A DNA stretch of 64,000 nt from an uncultured Myxococcales bacterium. GTDB lineage: Bacteria > Myxococcota_A > UBA9042. The position numbers were made by a program, and so were the translations under genes. This document shows positions 14,815 through 23,547 of this stretch, in pieces (positions within the stretch are counted from its first letter, which is position 1; the number at the start of each line of letters is the position of its first letter). Location: assembly GCA_903840165.1 (NCBI GenBank), contig CAIMEY010000049.1, forward strand, positions 1 through 64,000, in the 5' to 3' direction. The notes below the pieces were generated by a model that saw nothing but the letters and a program-made list of their open reading frames with translations, made no database searches and was not told the origin of the DNA.

Positions 14815-17362
14815 CGGTGTCCTCAATGACCACCGCGCGGAGTTCGTCGCCGTCCTCCTCGCCCTCGTCCTCAGAAGGCCTTTTGCTGCGAAACGGGCGC
14901 CCAGGACTGGTGCGCGATCGCGGTGCAAGTGCTTGTTTTCGCAATTCATCTAGCCGTTCCGCTACCCGGTGCATCAACGTTCCCGGTGGGTAATTTCCCT
15001 CGGCGTCCAGTTCGCCGGCCTGAATCCCGGTTAAGACTTCAAGGCCTTCCTCAATGGTTGCCACGGGCCAGATCGAGAAACTGCCCTTGGCCACGGCATC
15101 GAGCACATCTTGATGCAAAACAAGGTGTTGCACGTTCTGCCACGGAATCAGCACGCCCTGCCCACCAGACGGCTTCTTGGCCTGGCAGAAGCGATAAAAG
15201 CCTTCAATCTTCTCATTGACGCCACCAATGGGCTGAATTTGGCCCAGTTGGTTGACGCTGCCCGTGACGCCGATGCCTTGGAGGATGGGCACGCGGGCGA
15301 TGGCGCTGATAATGGCGTAAAGCCATGTACTGCTTGCAGAATCGCCGTCAACTTCACCATAGCTTTGCTCAAAGGTTACCGTCGCCGTCAAACACAGCGG
15401 TCTGCGCTGGGCAAAGCGATCGCCGAGGAATCCTGAGAGAATTTGCACGCCTTTGTCGTGAATCTCGCCCGACATCGCCACTTCGCGCTCAATGTTGACG
15501 ATGCCCTGGGTTCCGGCAAAGCAGCGCGCCGTCACACGAAAGGGCCGGCCGAACTGATGCTCGCCCACCGAGAGCACCGCTAACCCATTGATAACACCCA
15601 CAGCATCGCCGTGCGAGTCCATCAGCCACTGATCGTCTAGCAGGTCTTCGTGCATCTTGTCGGCGATGAGAGAACTGGCCATCGTCCTTTGCGCAATGGC
15701 CTTTTCCACATGCTTGCGCGTGATGGTCTTGGAGCGATTGCGGGCGGCAAACCAATCAGCCTCAATGAGCAGGTTGGATATATGATTGAAACGCAATGTT
15801 AATTTGCGCTGAGACTCGGCCAGCCGGGCGCCGTGGGCCAGAACGGAAAGGACAGCTTGGCGTTCCACTGGACGACAATGGTTGTTCTTAGCAGCGGTTG
15901 CGACAAAACGCACGTAATTTTGCACACTTTCACTGCTCGTGCGAATCTCGTAGTCGAAGTCGGCCTTGACCTGAAAGATCTTTCGGAAATCATCATCCAC
16001 GCGAAATAGCTGATGATACATGGAGTTGCCGCCGATCAGGACGATCTTCACCTGAATCGGCAATGCCTCAGGCTTGAGACCCGAAGTCGGCAACATGCCA
16101 GCGGTCTCACCGTAATCTTCAATCGCCACTTCGCCGTTGCGCAAAGAAGCCTTGAGGTTCTCCCATACCCCTGGAAACTGAAACAAATCAGCAGCATGGC
16201 AGATTAGATAGCCACCCGAAGCCTTGGCCATCGAGCCGGCGCGGATCATCATGTGATCCGTCATAAAAATGCCCTGTTCCATCCGTCGCTCGATCTTGCC
16301 AAAGAGGCGATACCAAGTCGGGTGGGTCTCAAAAACCACAGGCGCACCAGTAGTTTCGCTGTGATCGACCACGACATTGACGCGAAAGGCGACAAACGGA
16401 TCGGGGCTGGGTCCTTCGCGCGCGGGCGTCTCACTCGGCGCTTCGTCCGGCAGGAACTGGTCCATGCGCGAGACCACGTCCTCATACAGACGGTCCAAGT
16501 AGGTCATTAACTTCTTGCCACCACTGCGAAAAGCTTCGCGCAGGGCTTTGAACATTGGCTTGGCAATCCGCTCACTCAGTTCACGCTGAATCGCGTTGAT
16601 GCGCTCTTGGGTGCGGACTTCTACTTGGCGATTCGAATGGACAAACCGCGTAAACAGCGGCTCGAGCTTCTCCCGCTTTTGGTCCAGTTGCCTGCGCTCA
16701 TCCTCAGGCAAATCAAGCACTTCAGTATCGCTCAGCGCCTTGCCCTGCACCAGCGGCATCGTCACGAGTTCGTCGTTCTTGTTGGAGCGGACCACAAAGC
16801 CCACGTCCTCGGCGCGTTTGGACAGTTCGACAAAGGCATCCGTCGACTGCATATTCCCTTGAGTAACGGCATGTTGCAGCTTCTCTTGGTGCTCAGGCGC
16901 ATGAAAGGCCGCCGGAAGCTCGCGCTGCAACGATTCCAGCAAGAGATCCATGCCCTTCTTGAGGCGCTTGCCTTCGCCGGCCTTGAGGGAAATCGACTGC
17001 GGCGCGTCATCGTCGTCAAAATTGTGCAGGTACAGCAGGTCCGGCGGCGTCTTGAGGCCCGGGGCAATTCGGTTCAGCATCGCCTTGAGTTGACTGCGTT
17101 TTCCTGTCCCCGATGGGCCAGCCACATAGACATGGTAGTTCGGCCGGGTAATCGTCAGGCCCATTTCCAGGCTGCGCACGGCCCGGTCCTGTTCGATGAC
17201 AGCGTCGAGGACGGCCACTTCTTCGGTCGTCTCAAATGCCATTTTGGTTAAATCGTGTTGAACTGTGCAGCGTTCGGCCGCCAGCGGCTTGTGCTTTGGG
17301 GCGCGACGCAACGGCTTGGCAGCTGGCACGGGACTCGCGATTGGTTTTTCGGTCTTGCTCAT
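14807..17362 (-). CDS. Lon-family ATP-dependent protease (LonB/YcbZ-like, AAA_32 type)
   Basis: An 851-residue cytoplasmic protease. The start at 17362 is preceded by AAAGGGAA and skips a non-conserved frame extension. Walker A is GPSGTGKRSQ near residue 80. A long helical insertion fills the middle (about 150-330). The C-terminal Lon protease domain has the catalytic dyad: Ser675 in GDSASST and Lys718 in GGVNEKIEGF. This layout, without the Lon substrate-binding N-domain, matches the AAA_32/Lon-protease proteins related to E. coli YcbZ/LonH rather than classical Lon. A small gene is coupled downstream. Divergent from the decarboxylase gene across 370 bp. Confidence 0.88.
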   Translation of the reverse strand: MSKTEKPIASPVPAAKPLRRAPKHKPLAAERCTVQHDLTKMAFETTEEVAVLDAVIEQDRAVRSLEMGLTITRPNYHVYVAGPSGTGKRSQLKAMLNRIAPGLKTPPDLLYLHNFDDDDAPQSISLKAGEGKRLKKGMDLLLESLQRELPAAFHAPEHQEKLQHAVTQGNMQSTDAFVELSKRAEDVGFVVRSNKNDELVTMPLVQGKALSDTEVLDLPEDERRQLDQKREKLEPLFTRFVHSNRQVEVRTQERINAIQRELSERIAKPMFKALREAFRSGGKKLMTYLDRLYEDVVSRMDQFLPDEAPSETPAREGPSPDPFVAFRVNVVVDHSETTGAPVVFETHPTWYRLFGKIERRMEQGIFMTDHMMIRAGSMAKASGGYLICHAADLFQFPGVWENLKASLRNGEVAIEDYGETAGMLPTSGLKPEALPIQVKIVLIGGNSMYHQLFRVDDDFRKIFQVKADFDYEIRTSSESVQNYVRFVATAAKNNHCRPVERQAVLSVLAHGARLAESQRKLTLRFNHISNLLIEADWFAARNRSKTITRKHVEKAIAQRTMASSLIADKMHEDLLDDQWLMDSHGDAVGVINGLAVLSVGEHQFGRPFRVTARCFAGTQGIVNIEREVAMSGEIHDKGVQILSGFLGDRFAQRRPLCLTATVTFEQSYGEVDGDSASSTWLYAIISAIARVPILQGIGVTGSVNQLGQIQPIGGVNEKIEGFYRFCQAKKPSGGQGVLIPWQNVQHLVLHQDVLDAVAKGSFSIWPVATIEEGLEVLTGIQAGELDAEGNYPPGTLMHRVAERLDELRKQALAPRSRTSPGRPFRSKRPSEDEGEEDGDELRAVVIEDTDE

Positions 17363-17732
17363 TGGCCAATTCCCTTTGAAGTACCATGGTTCGTCGGTCA
17401 TGCGGCCGGCAGTGACCCAAGCCTCGATCGGCGACGCACGTCGGGCAGGTGGGCAATTTGCCGGACTATCACAGCTTGGACGCCATGCAAAGCGGCGCTG
17501 TGCCCGGCACGGGGCGAACAGGCGCTTGACAAGATGTCGCGTGATCGCGGGCTGTTGCCGATCGCAAGCGACGGGCGTCGGCGCAGTTGGGTTGGATGTC
17601 GAGGGTGCAGACCCGTAATCGATTGATAATATGCGCAAATAGTCCAGGTTGCACTGCGCGCCGTCTACCGGTCAAACACTGGCCGATGCAGGCAATGTCT
17701 GCTACTGTTCGCGCGGACTTCGGGAGGTCGAC
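17363..17732. other. Divergent intergenic region, Lon-like gene / decarboxylase gene
   Basis: 370 bp between two divergent starts, presumably holding both promoters. The only element I can name is an extended -10-like TGCTACTGT at 17700-17708, about 25 bp before the GTG at 17733, without a clear -35. AAAGGGAA (minus) and GGGAGG (plus, 17722-17727) are the ribosome sites. No gene seen. Confidence 0.4.
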
Positions 17733-18683
17733 GTGGAAAAACGAGTAGTCATCACCGGCGGCGCAGGATTTGTCGGGTCAAGCCTGTGTGAGCGCTTTGT
17801 CGCGGATGGCTGGTCGGTGCTGTGCCTGGACAACCTCTGCACAGGGCGTTTGAGCAACCTTGTGGCATTAGAGGGAAATCCACGCTTCGACTTTCGCCAG
17901 GTCGATGTGTCGTCGCCTTACGAGGTGCAAGGCCCTGTTCAGGGCGTGCTGCATTTCGCATCGCCCGCTTCTCCCTTTGATTACCATGCGTTGCCGATTG
18001 AGACCCTGCAGGTCGGCTCTAATGGCACCATGCACGCGCTGGAATTGGCGCGCGTCAAAGGTGCGCGTTTTCTTTTGGCTTCTACCTCGGAAATCTACGG
18101 CGATCCGCTCGAGCATCCGCAGCGCGAGAGCTACCTCGGCAATGTCTCCAGCATTGGCCCGCGCAGTGTCTATGACGAGGCCAAGCGCTTTGCCGAAGCT
18201 GCGACGATGGCGTGGCAGCGGACGCACCATGTAGATACGCGAATTATCCGTATTTTCAATACGTATGGTCCGCGCATCAAGGCAGGCGACGGACGGGTGG
18301 TGCCGGCCTTTATCGCTCAGGCGTTGCGCGGTCAGCCTCTGACAGTCTTTGGCGACGGCAGTCAGACGCGCAGCTTTTGCTATGTTGATGACTTGGTTGA
18401 AGGAATCGTTCGGGTTTTTGAGCGTGGCGATCACATGCCCTACAACCTCGGCAATCCGGTTGAGTTCACCATGCTGGAGCTAGCCCGCGAGATCGAAAGG
18501 CAGATCGGCGATGTCACCACGATCTTTGAGCCCTTGCCCCAGGACGATCCGACCCGACGCAAGCCTGATATCACTCGTGCATCCAGTGAGTTAGGCTGGG
18601 CGCCTCAAGTGCCGCTCGCCCAAGGACTGCAGGCCACCATCGCCGAATATCGGGCGCGCTTGGCAGCAGGGATGCTCGTGTAA
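17733..18683 (+). CDS. UDP-glucuronate decarboxylase-type NAD-dependent epimerase/dehydratase
   Basis: A 316-residue extended short-chain dehydrogenase. The GTG at 17733 is chosen because GGGAGG lies 5 nt upstream and the protein then begins directly with KRVVITGGAGFVGSSL, the NAD-binding motif. Decarboxylase-like markers are LHFASPASPFDYHALPIETL, STSEIYGDPLEHPQRESY, SVYDEAKRFAE (YxxxK catalytic pair), IFNTYGPRI and RSFCYVDDLVEG. These are characteristic of UDP-glucuronic acid decarboxylase (UXS), which makes UDP-xylose for surface glycans. W in the usual ESYWG is replaced by L. Related dTDP-glucose dehydratases are the main alternative. No other sugar-nucleotide genes are adjacent. Confidence 0.85.
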   Translation: MEKRVVITGGAGFVGSSLCERFVADGWSVLCLDNLCTGRLSNLVALEGNPRFDFRQVDVSSPYEVQGPVQGVLHFASPASPFDYHALPIETLQVGSNGTMHALELARVKGARFLLASTSEIYGDPLEHPQRESYLGNVSSIGPRSVYDEAKRFAEAATMAWQRTHHVDTRIIRIFNTYGPRIKAGDGRVVPAFIAQALRGQPLTVFGDGSQTRSFCYVDDLVEGIVRVFERGDHMPYNLGNPVEFTMLELAREIERQIGDVTTIFEPLPQDDPTRRKPDITRASSELGWAPQVPLAQGLQATIAEYRARLAAGMLV

Positions 18684-18732
18684 TTCCCAGAGATCAAAGC
18701 AAAATTTCACGACACCGTTAGGGATGCCGGCT

Positions 18733-20562
18733 CTAGGCATTGACCCGGGCGTCGGTGTCCGCCTCGACTTGGGCCAGCACGGCCACGGCCTCGGCGCGCA
18801 GGTCGGCGCAGGTCTGACGCATGGCGGCCACGTAGGCTGGGTCGGCGATATCCTTGAGGTTGATCAGCACGTTCCACAGGCCACCGCGCACGCCCGCGTA
18901 GGCCGTGCTCGCACCTACAGCGGCATCGGTCAGTGACGCTGGATTGCCAATCGCCAGCGCCGTTTGGGCCACCTTCATCGCTGCCAAACTGGCCTGAGCC
19001 GTGCGCAGGGGCACATCAACAGCGTGCTTGAGGCCTGCTAGCATGGCGGCGTCGCGTGTGGTCCTCTGCTCGGCGGTCTGGGCGGGCAGGCGTCGGGCTT
19101 GCAAAAACGCAGCAAAGGCATCGGTATCGGCGTCGATGGCGCGGACGAGCTCTTCCTTGATCGCCTGGCCAGCCTCGGCAATGGCCAAGTACTCCGATTC
19201 GTGCGCAGCCAATTCCACTTTACTTTGGCTGAGATTGGCCACCATTGCCGCTAGCGCCGCGCCCGTAGCTCCGCACAATGCTGCGACCGACCCGCCACCA
19301 GGAGCCGGTGTGTCGCGCGCCACCTCATCGATCAGGCCTTGAGCCGTCAACTGGGCTAGGGGCCCTGGACTCGCAGGCAATCCAATGACTTTCTTTGCAA
19401 TCTCAAATGGTTGCACATCCGCTAAGCCCATGGAATGCACGGCGGCAGTCAGCACATCGGGCAGAGGAACCCAAGGCGATTTCCCTTGCAAACTCAGATA
19501 GTAACGTCCTGCCTGGATCAGGGCCTGCGCCGGCACCAGACCGACGATTTCGCTGCCGGTGACCACCAGCCCACGCTCGGCCGCTAGGCGCCTGGTTGCC
19601 TCCAGAACCAAATGCGGGGGCGTGACTTGGTAGTCGGTTAAATTAATGCTGATTTGCGCTCGCTGGTAGGTGTCGACATACCAGCCAATGGCCTTGCACG
19701 CCGTGAACAGACCGGCGCGATACACTTTGGCGCCAATGGGTTGGGCCGGATCGACGTCATTGAGCCGCAGCAGGTGGGGCAGGTCGTAGCCATGGGCTTG
19801 GTGGGTATGGGCCAGCAGTTCGGACCACGCAACCGCGGTGAACTCGCAGTTTCCACAAGGAAAATGCCCGGCCTCATAGGTCAGGACGGCACCGCGCGCG
19901 TAGACAGCGCTCTTGGTTTGGGCGCGAGCGACGCGGCCTTTCTCCCGGAGTTCAAAGGCAATATCGGTTGCCAGTGCCTTGTCGCGCGTGTTCAGGGTAA
20001 CGTTGTAGGCGATGAGAAAGGGGCGAGCGCCGATCACGGTGGCCCCAGCCGAAGCGTGAAATTGGGCCGGACCGGCATCGGGAATCCACTGTGGATCTAA
20101 GAGCTTAGTGGGCAGTGCTTCATACTCGCCCTTGCGAATGTCGGCGAGGTTCTTGCGCTCGGGGCGACTGGCCGCAGCTTCGTAGAAATAGACGGGGATC
20201 GACAGCTCGCGACCGACCCTTTCGCCCAATTCCTTTGCAAATTCAGCGCACTGCTCTAGCGTAATCCCGGACACTGGCACCAGCGGGCAAACATCGGTGG
20301 CCCCCATGCGCGGGTGAGCACCCTGGTGGCTGCGCATGTCAATGATCTCAGCTGCCTTAGCAATGCCGGCAAACGCTGCCGCCAGCACGGCCTGGGGTGG
20401 ACCGACAAAGGTCACCACTGTGCGGTTGGTGTCGGCCCCCGGATCGACATCGAGCAACGTCACGCCGCCGGCCCCTTCGATCGCGTCCGTTATCGCTTTA
20501 ATTTTCAGGCGGTCGCGACCTTCGGAGAAATTTGGCACGCACTCGATCAGCGGTTGCAACAT
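18733..20562 (-). CDS. Bifunctional glutamate formiminotransferase / formimino-THF cyclodeaminase
   Basis: A 609-residue fusion like animal FTCD, acting in histidine degradation: it moves the formimino group from formiminoglutamate to tetrahydrofolate, then cyclises with ammonia release. Residues 1-~380 are the transferase (IECVPNFSEGRD, DVDPGADTNRTVVTFVG, SHQGAHPRMGATDVCPLVPV). About 400-605 are the helical cyclodeaminase (DTPAPGGGSVAALCGATGAALAAMVANL). An extra segment at about 225-275 holds a C2H2-finger-like pattern, Cys236-x2-Cys239-x12-His252-x4-His257, which I do not recall in the animal enzyme. GGAGG lies 7 nt before the ATG. No other hut genes are nearby. Confidence 0.92.
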   Translation of the reverse strand: MLQPLIECVPNFSEGRDRLKIKAITDAIEGAGGVTLLDVDPGADTNRTVVTFVGPPQAVLAAAFAGIAKAAEIIDMRSHQGAHPRMGATDVCPLVPVSGITLEQCAEFAKELGERVGRELSIPVYFYEAAASRPERKNLADIRKGEYEALPTKLLDPQWIPDAGPAQFHASAGATVIGARPFLIAYNVTLNTRDKALATDIAFELREKGRVARAQTKSAVYARGAVLTYEAGHFPCGNCEFTAVAWSELLAHTHQAHGYDLPHLLRLNDVDPAQPIGAKVYRAGLFTACKAIGWYVDTYQRAQISINLTDYQVTPPHLVLEATRRLAAERGLVVTGSEIVGLVPAQALIQAGRYYLSLQGKSPWVPLPDVLTAAVHSMGLADVQPFEIAKKVIGLPASPGPLAQLTAQGLIDEVARDTPAPGGGSVAALCGATGAALAAMVANLSQSKVELAAHESEYLAIAEAGQAIKEELVRAIDADTDAFAAFLQARRLPAQTAEQRTTRDAAMLAGLKHAVDVPLRTAQASLAAMKVAQTALAIGNPASLTDAAVGASTAYAGVRGGLWNVLINLKDIADPAYVAAMRQTCADLRAEAVAVLAQVEADTDARVNA

Positions 20563-20722
20563 GGCGAAACCTCCGTTTCGGCGTTGTCGCGAAACCCGTG
20601 GTTTCTGCGGATGTTCCGGACGGTGCCGCGTTGTCGAGCCCTGGACCGTGTCGTACTGAGTCCGGGCTATTGGCGGTCAGGCAGTTCGCAGAGAATCACG
20701 GCGAACTGCTAGAACGTGCTAG

Positions 20723-22639
20723 CTATTTGCTGGGCGCGGCGGCTGGAGCTGGTGCTGCGGCTGCAGCCGGAGCTGCACCGGCGGCCGGGGCAGCGGCGGG
20801 GGCACCCTTCTTGTCGCCGGCCTTTTCGGCGGGCTTCTCACCCGGGGCGACTACGGACGATGCGCCGGAAGCCTGCTTGCCGCCAGTGAAACCTGCTTTC
20901 TCGGCTTCTGGGTACAACTGGTTGAGGATGACATCGAGGTCCCAGAACCACACTTGCGACGCCGGGAAATCCTGCACCTGCAACTGCTGTACGCGGTAAA
21001 GCGCTGAAAAATCTTCTGGTTTGGCGACGTTGCGAATGCCCGCGAGCAGCACCTGACGCAGCGTAATGCCATCCTGGGCCGGGGACGCCTTCTCCAGGCC
21101 ATCGATGAGGAACTTGGTGACGTTGGTGCCCCGCGCCGCCAAATGCACTAGGCCAATCGCGGCCTTAGTCTTGGCGATCGCATCACCGCTGGCTAGGAAG
21201 CCGTTGTAGCAACCGGCCAGGGCCTCGCCTTTGTTGCCAGTGGCAGCGTCTTCGACTTTCTTGCATTCTTCCACGACTTTGAGCGCATTGACCACGGTTG
21301 GGTCTTTGACCGCGGTGGCTGCCGGCTCGGTCTTTTCGCCAGCGATTTTCGCCTTGAATTCGTCGAGGTTCTGCGTGTCGACGGCGTACACCGCGGCCTG
21401 CACGAACTCACCGCGCTCGCCCGAGGGGATTGCGGTAAAGACGTCGAGGACCGTGGCCCAAGCCTTGTTCGAGCCCGAGATCGCTAGGCCCAACAATGGG
21501 TGGCTACGTTGCTCCAAGGCATAGTTTGTCTTGGACAATTTGCCGATGTCAGCGGCGACTGGGTCCAAGCCCGCGCCCAAGGACGCCAGGGCCCAGGTCG
21601 AGAGCTGGAAGCGGCTGACCACGTAGGCGCTCCAAGGCAGGTTCTTGTTGATCGCCTTGAAAGTATTAGGCGAATCTGTGTCCGCCGCCTTAACCGGCTT
21701 GTCCAAGTGGCTGACCAGGGCGGCCGCTGAACTCTGCACGTGCGTATCGATGAGCAGCTGCATCGCCTTGGGGCCTTGCTGCCATTCCCAATCGAACAGA
21801 CCTGCCTGCTTGGCCCAGACCGGCATTTCCGTGTCCTTGTTGTCCAAGATTTTCAGCATCTTTTCAGCAATCTTCTCACGCGGGAAGGTCGCGACAGCCA
21901 ACCGAGCGGCCATGTAGGTCTCAGCCCGGGCGGCGTCGTGGTTGTACAGGCCGTGGATGTAAGCCGCGAAAGCCTTTTCGTTTTTCGAATGCATCTCGGC
22001 TAGGTACTGCATCGCCTTGATGTTGACGTCCACCGACTGCTGGGCCGGATCGGTATCGGCGAGCTCAATCAGCAAATCCTCATACTGGGCGCGTTCTTTG
22101 GGATCGGTGACGGCGAGAAACAGCGCTTCCACCAACTGGGCCCGCGCTTGGCCGGCACCCGCTTGATTGCCAGAAATGCGTTTGATAGCCGCGGCTAGCG
22201 CTTCAGTGGTCGCCTTGGACGGTGCCCACGGGTCCTTGCCTTCCTGGCTCTCCAAGCGCCAACTGCGGAATACGGTGGCGATTTGCCCGGCGGCATCGGC
22301 ACGCGACAAGCCGGATACTAGCAATTTCTCAGCGCGTTCGCGGAGTTTGCCGCCGGCGCGGCCCAAGTTCTCCACGGTCTCGACCACTGTGGGGCGGAAC
22401 TTGTTGTTATCCATGGTCTTGCCCAAGCGACTGAAGACTGCGTCGTCGTCACATTTGAGCTGGTCCTTGGAGTTCATCCGCTTGATTTCGTCCAGCGCGT
22501 GCCGGCGATCCTCAGTAGATTCAGACTTTTCCAAGACAATGCTGTAATATCGGCAGGATTTTTCACCGCGCTGGCAACCAGTACCCGTGGCTGCAAGGAG
22601 AAAGAGTGCGGCCAAACCTGCGTGCCGGAATCGGGACAT
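20723..22639 (-). CDS. Large helical lipoprotein, HEAT-repeat-like
   Basis: A 638-residue predicted lipoprotein. The start at 22639 gives a signal peptide with TGTGC (Cys22) and AGGT upstream. Most of the mature chain is helical with recurrent pairs of amphipathic helices (ETVENLGRAGGKLRERAEKLL, DNKDTEMPVWAKQAGLF and similar) suggesting a HEAT/ARM-type solenoid that would bind a partner. The last ~40 residues are a low-complexity Ala/Pro tail (APAAAPAAGAAPAAAAAP), probably disordered. It lies 160 bp upstream of the FTCD gene on the same strand. No enzymatic motif is visible and I do not recognise the family. Confidence 0.65.
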   Translation of the reverse strand: MSRFRHAGLAALFLLAATGTGCQRGEKSCRYYSIVLEKSESTEDRRHALDEIKRMNSKDQLKCDDDAVFSRLGKTMDNNKFRPTVVETVENLGRAGGKLRERAEKLLVSGLSRADAAGQIATVFRSWRLESQEGKDPWAPSKATTEALAAAIKRISGNQAGAGQARAQLVEALFLAVTDPKERAQYEDLLIELADTDPAQQSVDVNIKAMQYLAEMHSKNEKAFAAYIHGLYNHDAARAETYMAARLAVATFPREKIAEKMLKILDNKDTEMPVWAKQAGLFDWEWQQGPKAMQLLIDTHVQSSAAALVSHLDKPVKAADTDSPNTFKAINKNLPWSAYVVSRFQLSTWALASLGAGLDPVAADIGKLSKTNYALEQRSHPLLGLAISGSNKAWATVLDVFTAIPSGERGEFVQAAVYAVDTQNLDEFKAKIAGEKTEPAATAVKDPTVVNALKVVEECKKVEDAATGNKGEALAGCYNGFLASGDAIAKTKAAIGLVHLAARGTNVTKFLIDGLEKASPAQDGITLRQVLLAGIRNVAKPEDFSALYRVQQLQVQDFPASQVWFWDLDVILNQLYPEAEKAGFTGGKQASGASSVVAPGEKPAEKAGDKKGAPAAAPAAGAAPAAAAAPAPAAAPSK

Positions 22640-23016
22640 CGGGACCTGCCGTGGATCGAAAGAGGGAAAGCCATTGCCGTGACTGACTACCATGGGTCAG
22701 CCATACGGACGCGGCATCATAGACGCAGGCGCGCAGGGCGTCAAGGCGCAGACTCGTTGGCGTTTTGCGGGGTTGCACGACGGCCATCGGCACATGCATT
22801 TTCTTCACATCGGTTGCTGTCTGGCCAGGGGCACGGCGGGACACGCACGATGGCCTTGCACCCTAAAGTTATCTTGTAATTGCAGGTAGATGTGGATATC
22901 GCAAGTGCGCCGACGCCCGGCCCAATGCCCTCGGTTGCACGTGGCGCTTGCGCCTGCTGTGCCCGACGCGTGGGCGGTGTTGGCTAGGAGCGGGGAAAAC
23001 CGTTACCCTTTGCTGC
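22640..23016. other. Divergent intergenic region, no gene seen
   Basis: 377 bp between divergent starts. A short AT-rich patch (22866-22900) lies about 120 bp before the plus-strand gene and could hold its promoter. It includes TGTGGATAT at 22891-22899, one mismatch from an inverted DnaA box; alone this is weak. Nothing else recognisable. Confidence 0.4.
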
Positions 23017-23505
23017 ATGAAGCGAAGCATCGGCCGGTTATGTGGCAAATGGCAGGGGTGGGTGGCCTTGTCGCTGCTCGCTTCGCCCGTGGCTATTGGG
23101 CAAGAGCCCGTGATTAAGGCTAATTCGCCGGCTGAGCGGAGCCTGATGGCGCTGCTAGGCCCAATTGACCAGCGCCACGTGGTGCGCAACGACGCGGGCC
23201 ATTACGACATTTGGCTCATCAGTTCCTTGTCCCTAGACGCGGCGGCCGACCAAGTGCGCAAAGCCATTGGTTCGCGGCGCGATCTCGGCGACGGCGCGCG
23301 CTTGCAGCCCTGGACTTGGCTCGAGGGAGACCGGTCCTATCTGCTGGAATTGGCGGGACCGCGGCGGATCAAACTTAGGCTGACGCGGCACCTCAAGCAG
23401 AGCCTGATTGAACTGGAAGACCTTGGAACCTTGGCGCAAGCACCGCCCTGGGCACCTGCGTACATGCCGCCGCCATTGCCCTTGGCGCATGGATCGGTGC
23501 GCTAG
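23017..23505 (+). CDS. Small exported protein of unknown function
   Basis: 162 residues. The ATG at 23017 gives a signal peptide (LCGKWQGWVALSLLASPVAIG). The mature part begins EPVIKANSPAERSLMALLG and has an alpha/beta-looking centre (HYDIWLISSLSLDAAADQVRKAIG, SYLLELAGPRRIKLRLTRH), ending in a Pro-rich tail. No Cys in the mature part, no lipobox and no known motif. It stands alone between two minus-strand exported-protein genes and its stop is 43 bp from the stop of the convergent MopE/kelch gene. Probably periplasmic. Confidence 0.55.
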   Translation: MKRSIGRLCGKWQGWVALSLLASPVAIGQEPVIKANSPAERSLMALLGPIDQRHVVRNDAGHYDIWLISSLSLDAAADQVRKAIGSRRDLGDGARLQPWTWLEGDRSYLLELAGPRRIKLRLTRHLKQSLIELEDLGTLAQAPPWAPAYMPPPLPLAHGSVR

Positions 23506-23547
23506 TGCAGGCTGCCGGTTGATAGGTAATCGCGTGGAGTTATAGGC

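Noticed and set aside
22891..22899. TGTGGATAT as a functional DnaA site
   Set aside because: It is a single site with one mismatch and no partner nearby; chance occurrence is likely.
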